From Elephas maximus indicus (taxonomy: Eukaryota; Chordata; Mammalia; Proboscidea; Elephantidae): a stretch of 64,000 nt of DNA. Of the stretch, positions 11,301 through 23,860 are shown piece by piece. The stretch is taken from contig NC_064838.1 in assembly GCF_024166365.1 (NCBI RefSeq), positions 75,904,001 to 75,968,000 on the forward strand. Reading direction: 5' to 3'. Position 1 is the first letter of the stretch, and the number at the start of each line of letters is the position of its first letter. Under the pieces are notes generated by a model that saw nothing but the letters and a program-made list of their open reading frames with translations, did no database searches and was not told where the DNA came from. Position numbers and translations under genes: made by a program.

Positions 11301-11376
11301 ACAACATATCACAGAGTAGAGCTTCAGAATCTGCTTACATTAAACTCTCTGGGTACACTTTTTTTTTTTTAAACAG

Positions 11377-11725
11377 TGTTATGGATTGAATTGTGCCCCC
11401 TGCAAAATATGTGTTGAAATTGTAACCCCTGCACTTGTATATTGTCGGTTTCTTTTGTTATGCTAATGAAGCCATACTGGTGTAGGGTGGATCTTAAACC
11501 TAATCATGTCTTAGTTATTAAAAGACCAGAATATACAGACACACACACAAACAATATGGGGATCCTTCCCAAGCCAAAGAACGTCAAGGAAAACAGGAAG
11601 GCCCAGGGCTACTGACAAGGAAGGAATTGACACAGCTGAGACTCTGATTCGAACTTTTAGCTTTTGGAACAATGAGAAAACAAATTTCTTTAAAGCCACC
11701 TACTTTTTGTATTTGTGTTTTTGGC
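11377..11725 (+). mobile_element. ERVL-MaLR-like solo LTR (partial)
   Basis: Begins TGTTATGGATTGAATTGTGC, the usual MaLR-type LTR start, and contains 'ccttcccaagccaaagaacg' and 'caaatttctttaaagccacc', the typical near-3' portion. The last bases are missing before a SINE. No internal viral genes are present. Present in both arms (49263-49628, minus), so older than the duplication. Family name is by resemblance only. Confidence 0.65.
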
Positions 11726-11734
11726 AAAAAAAAA

Positions 11735-11805
11735 AAAAAACTACCCTTGAATTGATTCTGACTCATAGCGATTGGGACAGAGTAGAACTGCCTCATAGTA
11801 TTTTT
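11735..11805 (-). mobile_element. AfroSINE, 3' piece (split by the L1 pair)
   Basis: Antisense SINE tail and body up to 'agaactgcctcatagta'. It continues at 26719 after a 14.9-kb interruption. 11791-11805 (CCTCATAGTATTTTT) is repeated at 26719-26733. The intact right-arm copy is 49041-49200. Confidence 0.9.
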
Positions 11806-12805
11806 TTTTAAATAATTTTTATTGTGCTTTATGTGAAAGTTTACAAATCAAGTCAGTCTCTCACATGTGAACATATATGCACGTTACTACATACCCCCAT
11901 TTACTTTTCCCCTAATGACTCAGCCCCTGCAGTCTATCCTTTTGTGACAATTTTGCCAGTTTCTAACCCTCTCTACCCTCCCGTCTCCTCTCCAGAGAGG
12001 AGATGCCAACACAGTCTCAAGTGTCCACCTGATACAAGTAGCTCACTCCTCATCACCATCTCTCTCCAACCCATTGTCCAGTCCCTTCCACGTCTGATGA
12101 GTTGTCTTCGGGAATGGTTTCTATAGCTGGGCCAAAAGAAGGTTTGGGGACCATGACCGCCGGGATTCTTCTAGTCTCAGTCAGACCATTAAGTCTGATC
12201 TTTTTATGAGAATTTGGGGTCTGCATCCCACTGTTCTCTTGCTCCCTCAGGGTTTCTCTGTTGTGCTCCCTGTCAGAGCAGTCATCGATTGTGGCCGGGC
12301 ACCAACTAGTTCTTCTGGTCTCAGGGTGATGTAGGTCTCTGGTTCATGTGGCCCTTTCTGTCTCTTGGGCTCCTAGTTGTCGTGTGACCTTGGTGTTCTT
12401 CATTTTCCTTTGCTCCAGGTGGGTTGAGACCAATTGATGCATCTTAGATGGCCACTTGTTAGCCTTTAAGACCCCACACGCCACATTTCAAAGTAGGGTG
12501 CAGAATGTTTTCATAATAGAATTATTTTGCCCATTGACATAGAAGTCCCCTCAAACCATTTTCCCCAGACCCCCGCCCCTGCTCCGCTGACCTTTGAAGC
12601 ATTCATTTTATTCCAGAAACCTCTTTGCTTTTGGTCCAGTCCAATTGAGCTGACCTTCCATGTATTGAGTGTTGTCTTTCCCTTCACCCAAAGCAGTTCT
12701 TATCTACTGATTAATCCATAAAAACCCTCTCCCTCCCTCCCTCCCTCCCCGCTTCATAACCACAAAAGTATGTGTTCTTCTCAGTTTTTACTATTTCTCA
12801 AGATC

Positions 12806-15800
12806 TTATAATAGTGGTCTTATACAATATTTGTCCTTTTGCCTCTGACTAATTTCGCTCAGCATAATGCCTTCCAGGTTCCTCCATGTTATGAAATGTT
12901 TCACAGATTCTTCACTGTTCTTTATCGATGCGTAGTATTCCATTGTGTGAATATACCACAATTTATTTACCCATTCATCCATTGATAGACACCTTGGTTG
13001 CTTCCAGCTTTTTGCTATTGTAAACAGAGCTGCAATAAACATGGGTGTGCATATATCTGTTTGTGTGAAGGCTCTTGTATCTCTAGGGTATATTCCGAGG
13101 AGTGGGATTTCTGGGTTGTATGGTAGTTCTATTTCTAACTGTTTAAGATAACGCCAGATGGATTTCCAAAGTGGTTGTACCATTTTACATTCCCACCAGC
13201 AGTGAATAAGAGTTCCAATCTCTCCACAGCCTCTCCAACATTTATTCTTTTCTGTTTTTTGGATTAACGCCAGCCTTGTTGGTGTGAGATGGAATCTCAT
13301 CGTAGTTTTAATTTCCATTTCTTTAATGGCTAACGATCGAGAGCATTTTCTCATGTATCTGTTGGCTGCCTGAATATCTTCTTTAGTGAAATGTGTGTTC
13401 ATATTCTTTGCCCACTTATGATTGGGTTGTTTGTATTTTTGTGGTTGAGTTTTGACAGAATCATGTAGATTTTAGAGATCAGGCGCTGGTCTGAGATGTC
13501 ATAGCTGAAAATTCTTTCCCAGTCTGTAGGTGGTCTTTTTACTCTTTTGGTGAAGTCTTTAGATGAGCATTTTTAGGAGCTCCCAGTTATCGGGTTTCTC
13601 TTCATCATTTTTGGTAATGTTTTGTATTCTGTTTATGCCCTGTATTAGGGCTCCTAGGGTTGTCCCTATTTTTTCTTCTATGATCTTTATCGTTTTAGTC
13701 TTTATGTTTAGGTCTTTGATCCACTTGGAGTTAGTTTTTGTGCTTGGTGTGAGGTATGGGTCCTGTTTCATTCTTTTGCAAATGGATATCCAGTTATGTC
13801 AGCACCATTTGTTAAAAAGACTATCTTTTCCCCAATTTACTGACACTGGTCCTTTGTCAAATATCAGCTGCTCATACTTGGATGGATTTATATCTGGGTT
13901 CTCAATTCTGTTCCATTGGTCTATGTGCCTGTTGTTGTACCAGTACCAGGCTGTTTTGACTACTGTGGCTGTATAATAGCTTCTGAAATCAGGTAGAGTG
14001 AGGCCTCCCACTTTCTTCTTCTTTTTCAGTAATGCTTTGCTTATCCGGGGCTTCTTTCCCTTCCATATGAAATTGGTGATTTGTTTCTCTATCCCCTTAA
14101 AATATGACATTGGAATTTGGATCGGAAGTGCGTTATATGTATAGATGGCTTTTGGTAGAATAGACATTTTTACTATGTTAAGTCTTCCTATCCATGAGCA
14201 AGGTACGTTTTTCCACTTAAGTATGTGCTTTTGAATTTCTTGTAGTAGAGCTTTGTAGTTTTCTTGGTATAGGTCTTTTACATCCTTGGTAAGATTTACT
14301 CCTAAGTATTTTATCTTCTTGGTGGCTACTGTGAATGGTATTGATTTGGTGATTTCCTCTTCGGTGTTCTTTTTGTTGATGTAGAGGAATCCAAGTGATT
14401 TTTGTATGTTTATTTTATAACCTGAGACTCTGCCAAACTCTTCTATTAGTTTCAGTAGTTTTCTGGAGGATTCCTTAGGGTTTTCTGTGTATAAGATCAT
14501 GTCATCTGCAAATAGTGATAACTTTACTTCTTCCTTGCCAATCCGGATACCCTTTATTTCTTCGTCTAGCCTAATTGCCCTGGCTAGGACTTCAAGTATG
14601 ATGTTGAATAAGAGCGGTGATGAAGGGCATCCTTGTCTGCTTCCCGTTCTCAAGGGAAATGCTTTCAGGTTCTCTCCATTTAGAGTGATATTGGCTGTTG
14701 GCTTTGCATAGATGCCCTTTATTATGTTGAGGAATTTTCCTTCAATTCCTATTTTGGTAAGATTTTTTTTATCATAAATGGGTGTTGGACTTTGTCAAAT
14801 GCCTTTTCTGCATCAATTGATAAGATCATGTGGTTTTTATCTTTTGTTTTATTTATGTGGTGGATTACATTAATGGTTTTTCTGATATTAAACCAGCCTT
14901 GCATACCTGGTATAAATCCCACTTGATCATGGTGAATTATTTTTTTGATGTGTTGTTGGATTCTATTGGCTAGAATTTTGTTGAGGATTTTTTGCATCTA
15001 TGTTCGTGAGGGATATAGGTCTAAAATTTTCTTTTTCTGTGATGTCTTTACCTGGTTTTGGTATCAGGGAGATGGTAGCTTCATAGAATGAGTTGGGTAG
15101 TATTCCGTCCTTTTCTATGCTTTGAAATACCTTCAGTAGTAGTGGTGTTAACTCTTCTCTGAAAGTTTGGTAGAATTCTGCAGTGAAGCTGTCCGGGCCA
15201 GGGCTTTTTTTTGTTGGAAGTTTTTTGATTACCGTTTCAATCTCTTTTTTTGTTATGGGTCTATTTAGTTGTTCTACTTCTGAATGTGTTAGTTTAGGTA
15301 GGTAGTGTTTTTGCAAGAATTCATCCATTTCTCCTAGGTTTGCAAATTTGTTAGAGTACAATTTTTCGTAGTAATCTGAAATGATTCTTTTAATTTCATT
15401 TGGTTCTGTTGTGATGTGGTCCTTCTCGTTTCTTATTCGGGTTATTTGTTTCCTCTCCTGTATTTCTTTAGTCAGTCTAGCCAATGGTTTATCAATTTTG
15501 TTAATTTTTTCAAAGAACCAGCTTTTGGCTTTGTTAATTCTTTCAAGTGTTTTTCTGTTCTCTAATTCATTTAGTTCAGCTCTAATTTTTATTATTTGTT
15601 TTCTTCTGGTGCCTGATGGGTTCTTTTGTTGCTCACTTTCTATTTGTTCAAGATATAGGGACAGTTCTCTGATTTTGGCTCTTTCTTCTTTTTGTATGTG
15701 TGCATTTATTGATATAAATTGGCCTCTGAGCACTGCTTTTGCTGTGTCCCAGAGGTTTTGATAGGAAGTATTTTCATTCTCGTTGCATTCTATGAATTTC

Positions 15801-16612
15801 CTTATTCCCTCCTTGATGTCTTCTATAACCCAGTCTTTTTTCAGGAGGGTATTGTTCATTTTCCAAGTATTTGATTTCTTTTCCCTAGTTTTTCTGTTAT
15901 TGATTTCTAGTTTTATTGCCTTGTGGTCTGAGAAAATGCTTTGTAATATTTCGATGTTTTGGACTCTGCAAAGGTTTGTTTTATGACCTAATATGTGGTG
16001 TATTCTCGAGAATGTTCCATGTGCGCTAGAAAAAAAAGTATATTTTGCAGCAGTTGGGTGGAGAGTTCTGTAAAAGTCAATGAAGTCAAGTTGGTTGATT
16101 GTTGTAAGTAGGTCTTCCGTGTCTCTATTGAGCTTCTTACTGGATGTCCTGTCCTTCTCCGATAGTGGTGTGTTGAAGTCTCCTACTGTAATTGTGGAGG
16201 TGTCTATCTCACTTTTCAGTTCTGTTAAAATTTGATTTATGTATCTTGCAGCCCTGTCATTGGGTGCATAAATATTTAATATGGTTATGTCTTCCTGCTC
16301 AATTGTCCCTTTTATCATTATATAGTGTCCGTCTTTATCCTTTGTGGTGGATTTAAGTCTAAAGTCTATTTTGTCAGAAATTAATATTGCTACTCCTCTT
16401 CTTTTTTGTTTATTGTTTGCTTGATATATTTTTTTCCATCCTTTGAGTTTTAGTTTGTTTGTGTCTCTAAGTCTAATGTGTGTCTCTTGTAGGCAGCATA
16501 TAGATGGATCGTGTTTCTTTATCCAGTCTGTGATTCTCTGTCTCTTTATTGGTGCATTCAGTCCATTTACATTCAGCGTAATTATAGATAAATAAGTTTT
16601 TAGTGCTGTCAT
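12806..16612 (-). pseudogene. L1 ORF2 of 'B': endonuclease-RT, few frame breaks
   Basis: ORF2 spans about 1,270 codons, near the family length. 16612-14963 is open: endonuclease ([57 protein letters not shown]), linker, then RT start ([15 protein letters not shown]). A frameshift near 14985 moves to 14997-14749 ([17 protein letters not shown] motif A). 14653-13799 has [16 protein letters not shown] and [14 protein letters not shown], with the catalytic FADD kept. The rest follows at 13771-13559 and 13402-12806, including the Cys motif [19 protein letters not shown] (CX3CX7HX4C). Four or so frameshifts make it inactive. Confidence 0.93.
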
Positions 16613-17064
16613 TTTGATGCCTTTTCATGTGTGTTGTTGGCAATTTCATTTTTCCACATACTTTTTTGTGCTGAGACGTTTTTCTTAGTAAATTGTGAGA
16701 TCCTCATTTTCATAGTGTTTGACTTTAGGTTAGTTGAGTCTTTACGTTTTTCTCGAGTTATGGAGTTGTTATACCTTTTTGTGGTTACGTTATTATTTAC
16801 CCCTATTTTTCTATGTAAAAACCTAACTTGTATCGTTCTATATCGCCTTGTGTCACTCTCCATCTGGCAGTTCAAAGCCTCCTGTATTTAGTCCCTGTTT
16901 TTGATTATTGTGATCTTTTACCTATTGACTTCCATGATTCCCTGTTATGTGTATTATTTTATTTGTTTTTTTTAATTTATCTTAATTTGTTTTTGTGGTT
17001 TCCCTATTTGAGTTGATATCAGGACGTTCTGTTTTGTGACCTTGTATTGTGCTGGTATCTGATA

Positions 17065-18079
17065 TTATTGGTTTTCTGACCAAACAATATCCTTTAGTAT
17101 TTCTTGTAGCTTTGGTTTGGTTTTTGCAAATTCTCTAAACTTGTGTTTATCTGTAAATGTCTTAATTTCGCCTTCATATTTCAGAGAGAGTTTTGTTGGA
17201 TATATGATCCTTGGCTGGCAGTTTTTCTCCTTCAGTGTTCTGTATACGTCATCCCATTCCCTTCTTGCCTGCATGGTTTCTGCTGAGTAGTCTGAACTTT
17301 TTCTTATTGATTCTCCCTTGAAGGAAACCTTTCTTTTCTCCCTGGCTGCTTTTAAAATTTTCTGTTTATCTTTGGTTTTGGTGAGTTTGATGATAATATG
17401 TCTTGGTGTTTTTCTTTTTGGATCAATCTTAAATGGGGTTCGATGAGCATCTTGGATAGATATCCTGTCGTCTTTCATGATGTCAAGGAAGTTTTCTGTC
17501 AGGAGTTCTTCAACTATTTTCTCCGTGTTTTCTGTCCCCCCTCCCTGTTCTGGGACTCCAATCACTCGCAAGTTATCCGTCTTGATAGAGTCCCACATGA
17601 TTCTTAGGGTTTCTTCATTTTTTTAAATTCTTTTATCTGATTTTTTTTCAGCTATGTTGGTGTTGATTCCCTGGTCCTCCAGATGTCCCAGTCTGCATTC
17701 TAATTGCTCGAGTCTGCTCCTCTGACTTCCTATTGCGTTGTCTAATTCTGTAATTTTATTGTTAATCTTTTGGATTTCTACATGCTCTCTCTCTATGGAT
17801 TCTTGCAACTTATTAATTTTTCCACTATGTACTTGAATAATCTTTTTGAGTTCTTCAACAGTTTTATCGGTGTGTTCCTTGGCTTTTTCTGCAGTTTGCC
17901 TTTTTCGTTTGTGATGTCTTGAAGCCTTCTGTAAATTAGTTTTTTATATTCTGTATCTGATAATTCCAGGATTGTATCTTCATTTGGGAAATATTTTGTT
18001 TCTTTTGTTTGGGGGGTTGGAGAAGCTGTCATGGTCTGCTTCTTATGTGGTTTGATATGGACTGCTGTCTCCGAGCCAT
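17065..18079 (-). pseudogene. L1 ORF1 of 'B', broken
   Basis: The ATG at 18079 lies directly at the join discussed for the 5'UTR. Coiled-coil pieces are in 18032-17793 and 17808-17623 (QESIEREHVEIQKINNKI). The RRM/CTD is open at 17598-17065: MWDSIKTDNLRVIGVPEQ, RTPFKIDPKRKTPRHIIIKL, QPRIIYPTKLSLKYEGEIK. At least two frameshifts and a stop between the coiled coil and the RRM (near 17610) inactivate it. Confidence 0.9.
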
Positions 18080-19290
18080 CACTGGGAAACTAGTTTTTCC
18101 AGAAAATCCGATAAAAAAAATGCAGTCAGATCCCTATCAGAGTTCTCCCTCTGGCTCAGGCTCTTCGGATGTTAATGAAGCCGCCTGGGGAGGGTGGGGG
18201 AGGGAACAGAGAGATAGGAGAGTAGCACCTCAGAATATAGCCAGAGTTGCTTGTCTTGCTTGGAATGACTATTATATCTGAGATTTCCGTGGGGCGCATC
18301 GCCTATGTGTGCTGTCTGTGTGGAGATTGCCCCGGGGGGGTCTGGCCCACTGGAGTCACAGTCAGATCCTCAGCTGCCAGCCTGGGGCGGTGCACTCCCG
18401 ACTCCAAAATCAGTCGCTGCCTCCCGGGGACTCCCCTTCCCGCCTACCGCGTCACCGCGCCACCCCCGCGAACTGGCTGGGCTCCCACCCGGGGTCAGCT
18501 CAGGCGAGCAGAGCAGCTCCCCGTGCCTACGCCGTGACCGTGCGTCTGGGTTGGGACGCCACTCTCCCCGCTCCAAGACCCGTCACTGTCTCCTGGGGCC
18601 TTCTCCCAGTGGCTGCGTCGCCACGCGGCCCGCGCGAACCGGCTGGCCCCCCCTGGGGTCAGTTCAGGGGGGTGGAGCTGCTCCCCGCTCTCGCACCCGC
18701 CAAAATCCTGGCGGGAGGGCTCCCTGCCTGGGACGCTGCTCTCCCCCCTCCAAGACCAGTCACTGCCTCCCGGGGACTTCTCCCACCGGCTGCGTCTCCA
18801 CACTGCCTGCGCGAACCGCCTGGGCTCCCTCCTGGGGTTAGTTCAGGGGGGTGGTGCAGCTCCCCGCGCCCTCTCCCCTCCTAAATCCTGGCGGGATGGC
18901 TCCCCGGCTGGGACGCTGCTCTCCCCACTCCAAGACCTGTCACTGCCTCCCGGGGACTTTTCCCAGCGGCTGCGCCGCCACACCACCTGCGCGAACTGGC
19001 TGGGCCCCCTCCCGGAATGAGTTCGGGGGTCAGGGCTAGGCCCCTTCTTTGTGCCGTCTGCCCCCCTGGGCTTTGCCCCAAATCGGGCGCCGAAGGTAAC
19101 CTGACTGGTACGCTGGCTCCAGGCTCTGAAAACAATCGCTGCCTCTCCGTATTTGTTCGTTCTCCGTCTCTAAATCTGTGTTTGTTGTTCAGGGTTCGTA
19201 GATTGTTATATATGTGATCGATTCACTTGTTTTTCCGAGTCTTTGTTGCAAGAGGGATCCGTGGTAGCGTCCACCTAGTCCGCCATCTTC
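18080..19290 (-). promoter_or_regulatory. L1 'B' 5'UTR: four tandem monomers, spliced-out segment
   Basis: GC-rich, CpG-rich block. Repeated units of about 165-180 bp are bounded near 18345, 18520, 18684, 18863 and 19043, with a partial fifth toward the 5' end. Each has 'tgggacgc', 'ctccaagacc.gtcactg', 'ctcccggggac' and 'gcgaac.ggctggg' in order. The structure recalls the monomer promoters of rodent L1s. Between monomers and ORF1 only about 310 bp remain, against roughly 1.1 kb in A, C and E. One missing piece has GT...AG ends in those copies (join at 18079-18083, CCCAG/TGATGG); a second missing piece near 18142-18147 does not. Confidence 0.8.
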
Positions 19291-19589
19291 CAGAATGTTT
19301 TCTTAATAGAATTTATTTTGCCAATTGACTTAGATGTCCCCTGAAGCCACAGTCCCCAAACCCCCGCAGTTGCTCCTCTGACCTTCGAAGCAAACAGATT
19401 ATCCAGGAAACTTCTTTGCTTTTGGTCCAGTCCATTTGAGCTGACCTTCCCTGTACTATTATCCTTCCCTTCACCTAAAGTAGTTCTTATACTATCTATT
19501 CAGTAAATAACCCTCTCCCACCCTCTTTTCCTCCCCCTTCTCGTAACCACAAAAGAATGTGTTCTCAGTTTAAACTATTTCTCAAGATC

Positions 19590-22500
19590 TTATAATAGTG
19601 GTCTCATACAATATTTGTCCTTTTGCATCTGATTAATTTCACTCAGCATAATGCCTTCCAGGTTCCTCCATGTTATGAGATGTTTCACAGATTCATCACT
19701 GTTCTTTATCGGTGCGTAGTATTCCATTGTGTGAATATACCATAATTTATTTAACCATTCATTTGTTGTTGGGTACCTTGGTTGCTTCCAGCTTTTTGCT
19801 ATTGTAAACAGTGCTGCAATAAACATTGGTGTGCATATATCTGTTCGTGTAAAGGCTCTTATTTCTCTAGGGTATATTCTGAGGAGTGGGATATCTGGGT
19901 TGTATGGTAGTTCTATTTTTAACTTTTTAAGAAAACGCCAGATAGATTTCCAAAGTGGTTGTACCATTTTACATTCCCACCAGCAGTGTATAAGAGTTCC
20001 AATCTCTCCGCAGCCTCTCCAACATTTATTATTTTGTGTTTTTTGGATTAATACCAACCTTGTTGAAGAGAGATGGAATCTCATCGTGGTTTTAATTTGC
20101 GTTTCTCTAATGGCTAATGATCGAGAGCATTTTCTCATGTATCTGTTAGCTGCCCGAATATCTTCTTTAGTGAAGAGTGTGTTGATAGCTTTTGCCCAAT
20201 TTTTAATTGGGTTGTTTGTCTTTTGTGGTTGAGTTTTAACAGAATCATATAGATTTTAGAGATCAGGTGCTGGTCGGAGATGTCATACCTGAAAATTTTT
20301 TCCCAATCTGTAGGTGGTCTTTTTATTCTTTTGGTAAAGTCTTTAGATGAGCATAGGTGTTTGATTTTTGGGAGCTCCCAGTTATCTGGTTTCTCTTCTT
20401 CATTTTTAGTAATGTTTTGTATTCTGTTTATGCCGTGTATTAGGGCTCCTAACGTTGTCCCTGTTTTTTCTTACATGATCTTTATCGTTTTACTCTTTGA
20501 TCCACTTGGAGTTAGTTTTTGTGCATGGTGTGAGGTATGCCTCCTGTTTCATTTTTTTGCAAATGGATATCCAGTTATGCCAGCACCATTTGTTAAAAAG
20601 ACTATCTTTTCCCCAATTAACTGGCACTGGGCCTTTGTCAAATATCAGCTGCTCATATGTGGATGGATTTATATCTGAGTTCTCAATTCTGTTCCATTGG
20701 TCTGTGTGTCTGTTTTTGTACCAGTACCAGGCAGTTTTGACTACTGTGCCTCTATAATATGTTCTAAAATCAGGTAGAGTGAGGTCTCCCACTTTCTTCT
20801 TCTTTTTGAGTAATGCTCTACTTATCCGGGGTTTCTTTCCCTTCCATATGAAGTTGGTGATTTCTTTTTCCATCACATTAAAAAATGTCATTGCAATTTG
20901 GATCGGAAGTACATTGTATATATAGATGGCTTTTGGTAGAATAGACATTTTTACTGTTTTAAGTCTCCTATCCATGAGCAAGGTATGTTTTTCCACTTAT
21001 GTAGGTCCCTTTTAGTTTCTTGCACTAGTACTTTGTAGTTTTCTTTGTATAGGTCTTTTACATCTTTGGTAAGATTTATTCCTAAGTATTTTATCTTCTT
21101 GGGGGCTACTGTGAATGGTATTGATTTGGTGATTTCCTCTTCGATGTTTTTTTTGTTGTTGATGTAGAGGAACCCAAGTGATTTTTGTATGTTTACCTTG
21201 TAATCTGAGACTCTGCCAAACTCTTCTATTAGTTTCAGTAGTTTTCTGGAGGATTCCTTAGGGTTTTCTGTGTATAAGATCATGTCATGTGCAAATAGAG
21301 ATAATTTTACTTCTTCCTTGCCAATCCGGATGCCCTTTATTTCTTTGTCTAGCCTAATTGCTCTGGCTAGGACCTCTAGCACAATGTTGAATAAGAGTGG
21401 TGATAAAGGGCATCCTTGTCTGGTTCCCGTTCTCAAGGGAAATGCTGTCAGGCTCTCTCCATTTAGAATGATGTTGGTGTTGGGTTTGTATAGATGCCCT
21501 TTATTATGTTGAGGAATTTTCCTTCAATTTCTATTTTGCTGAGAGTTTTTATCATGAATGGGTTTTGGATTTTGTCAAATGCCTTTTCTGTATCAATTGA
21601 TAAGATCATGTGTTTTTTGTCTTTTGTTTTATTTATATGGTGGATTACATTAATGGTTTTCCTAATATTGAACAACCTTGCATACCTGGTATAAATCCCC
21701 CTTGGTGGTGGTGGATTAATTTTTTGATATGTTGTTGAATTCTATTGGCTAGAGTTTTGTTGAGGATTTTTGCATCTATGTTCATGAGGGATATAGGTCT
21801 GCATTTTTCTTTTTTGTGGTGTCTTTACCTGGTTTTGGTGTCAGGGATATGCTGGCTTCATAGAATGAGTTAGGTAGTATTCCATCCTTTTCTATGCTTT
21901 GAAATACCTTTAGTAGTAGTGGTGTTAACTCTTTTCTGAAAGTTTCGTAGAACTCTGCAGTGAAGCCGTCCGGGCCAGGGCTTTTTTTTGTTGGGAGTTT
22001 TTTGATTACCTTTTCAATCTCTTTTATTGTTATGGGTCTATTTAGTTGTCCTACTTCTGATTGTGTTAGTTTAGGTAGGTGGTTTTTTTCTAGAAATTCA
22101 TCCATTTCTTCTAGGTTTGTAAATTTGTTAGGGTACAATTTTTTGTAATAATCTGATAGGATTCTTTTAATTTCAGGTGGTTCTGTTATGATATACCCCA
22201 TCTCATTTCTTATTCGGTTCATTTGTTTCCTTTCCTGTATTTCTTTAGTCAACCTGGCAAATGGTTTACCAATTTTGTTAATTTTTTCAAAGAACCAGCT
22301 TTTGCCTTTTTTAATTCTTTCAATTGTTTTTCTGTTCCCTATTTCATTTAGTTCAGCTCTAGTTTTTATCATTTGCTTTCTTCTGGTTCCTGATGGATTC
22401 TTTTATTGTTGTCTTTCTATTTGTTCAATATGTAGGGACAGTTGTCTGATTTTGGCTCTTTCTTCTTTATGTATGTGTGCTTTTATCAATATAAATTGAG

Positions 22501-23403
22501 CTCTGAGCACTGCTTTTGCTGTGTCCCAGAGGTTTTGATAGGAAGTGTTTTCATTCTCTTTGCATTCTATGAATTTCTTTATTCCCTCCTTAATGTCTTC
22601 TATAACCCAGTCTTTTTTGAGCAGGGTCTTGTTCAGTTTCCAAGTATTTGATTTCTTTTTACTGATTTTTTGGTTATTGATTTCCACTTTTATGGTCTTG
22701 TGGTCTGAGAAGATGCTTTGTAATATTTCAATGTTTTGGATTATGTAAAGGTTTGTTTTATGACCTAATATGTGATCTATTCTAGAGAATGTTCCATGTG
22801 CACTAGAAAAAAAGTATACTTTGTAGCTGTTGGGTTGAGGGTTCTGTATAAGTCCATGATGTCAACCTGGTTGATTGTAGCAATTAGATTTTCCATGTCT
22901 CTTTTTTTTTCTTCTATTGAGCTTCTTACTGGAAGTCGTATCCTTCTCCGAAAGTGGTGTGTTGAAGTCTCCTACTGTAATTGTGGAGGTGTCTATCTCA
23001 CTTTTCAGTTCTGTTGAAGTTTGTTTTATGTACCTTGCAGCCCTGTCACTGGGTGCATAAATATTTAATATGGTTTTATCTTCCTGGTCAATTGTCCCTT
23101 TAATCATTATGTAATGTCCTTCTTTATCCTTTGTGGTGGATTTAACTTTAAGGTCTATTTTGTCAGAAATTAATATTGCCCCTCCTGCTCTTTTTTGATT
23201 GTTGTTTGCTTGGTATATTTTTTTCCCAATTCTTTGAGTTTTAGTTTGTTTGTGTCTCTAACTCTAAGGTGTTTCTCTTGTTGGCAGCATATAGACGGAT
23301 CATGTTTCTTTATCCAGTCTGAGACTCTCTGTCTGTTTATTGGTGCATTTAGTCTATTTACATTCAGTGTAATTATAGATACTTATGAGTTTAGTGCTGT
23401 CAT
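19590..23403 (-). pseudogene. L1 ORF2 of 'C', heavily broken
   Basis: The ATG at 23403 is followed by an early stop (MTALNS, then TAA). Pieces in order: 23107-22862 ([19 protein letters not shown]), 22687-22403, 22372-21782 ([33 protein letters not shown]), 21675-21463 ([15 protein letters not shown]), 21436-20951 ([32 protein letters not shown]), 20996-20490, and 20138-19590 with the Cys motif [19 protein letters not shown]. The RT box reads FAHD rather than FADD, so the first catalytic Asp is lost in addition to the frameshifts. Confidence 0.9.
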
Positions 23404-23860
23404 TTCGTTGCCTTTTTGTGTGTGTTGTTGACAATTTCCTTTTTCCACTTACTTTTTTCTGCTGAGACTTTTGTTTTATAAATTGTGTGTTCCTCATTTT
23501 CATAGTAGTTGAATTTATGTTTCCTGAGTTGTTATGTTTTTCTTGGTTTTTATTTTGAATTATGGAATTGTTAGACCTCTTTTGGTTACCTTAATATTTG
23601 CCCCTATTTTTCTAAGTAAAAACCTAACTTGTATCATCCTATATCACCTTGTTTTCCTCTCCATATGGAAGATCTATGCCTCCTGTATTTATTTCCTCTT
23701 TTTGATTATCGTGATCTTTTACATAATGACTTGAATGATTCCCTGTTTTGAGCATTTTTGTCTTTTTAAAATTAATCTTAATTTGTTTTTGTGATTTCCC
23801 AATTTGAGTTGATATCCGGATGTTCTGTTCTGTGACCTTGTGTTGCGTTGGTATCTGATA

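Larger units (their letters stand above)
11806..19290 (-). mobile_element. L1 LINE 'B', near full length
   Basis: Sense order: 5'UTR 19290-18080, ORF1 18079-17065, spacer, ORF2 16612-12806, 3'UTR 12805-11806. The poly-A signal is AATAAA at 11823-11818. A C-rich run (about 12731-12750) gives a G-rich tract on the sense strand, a known L1 3'UTR feature. The 5' end reads GGAAGATGGCGG, so the YY1-type core is there but the usual GGAGGCGGGGCC leader is shortened. ORF2 has a 549-codon open stretch, and the 5'UTR still holds many CpG, so this looks the youngest L1 in the window. Confidence 0.93.

Noticed and set aside
15381-15986. Plus-strand hydrophobic frames such as the 126-codon one, repeated at 1-414, 22188 and 55232
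   Set aside because: They are the antisense of the L1 ORF2 linker and recur in every L1 copy; the sense ORF2 explains them.
18135-18150. Second missing segment in the L1 'B' 5'UTR (about 230 bp) as another spliced intron
   Set aside because: The flanks in A and E do not show GT...AG at the break, so I treat it as a deletion.
18305-19135. Long overlapping open frames on both strands in GC-rich DNA (up to 191 codons)
   Set aside because: This is the L1 'B' 5'UTR monomer region; high GC lowers stop frequency. No conserved protein domain.
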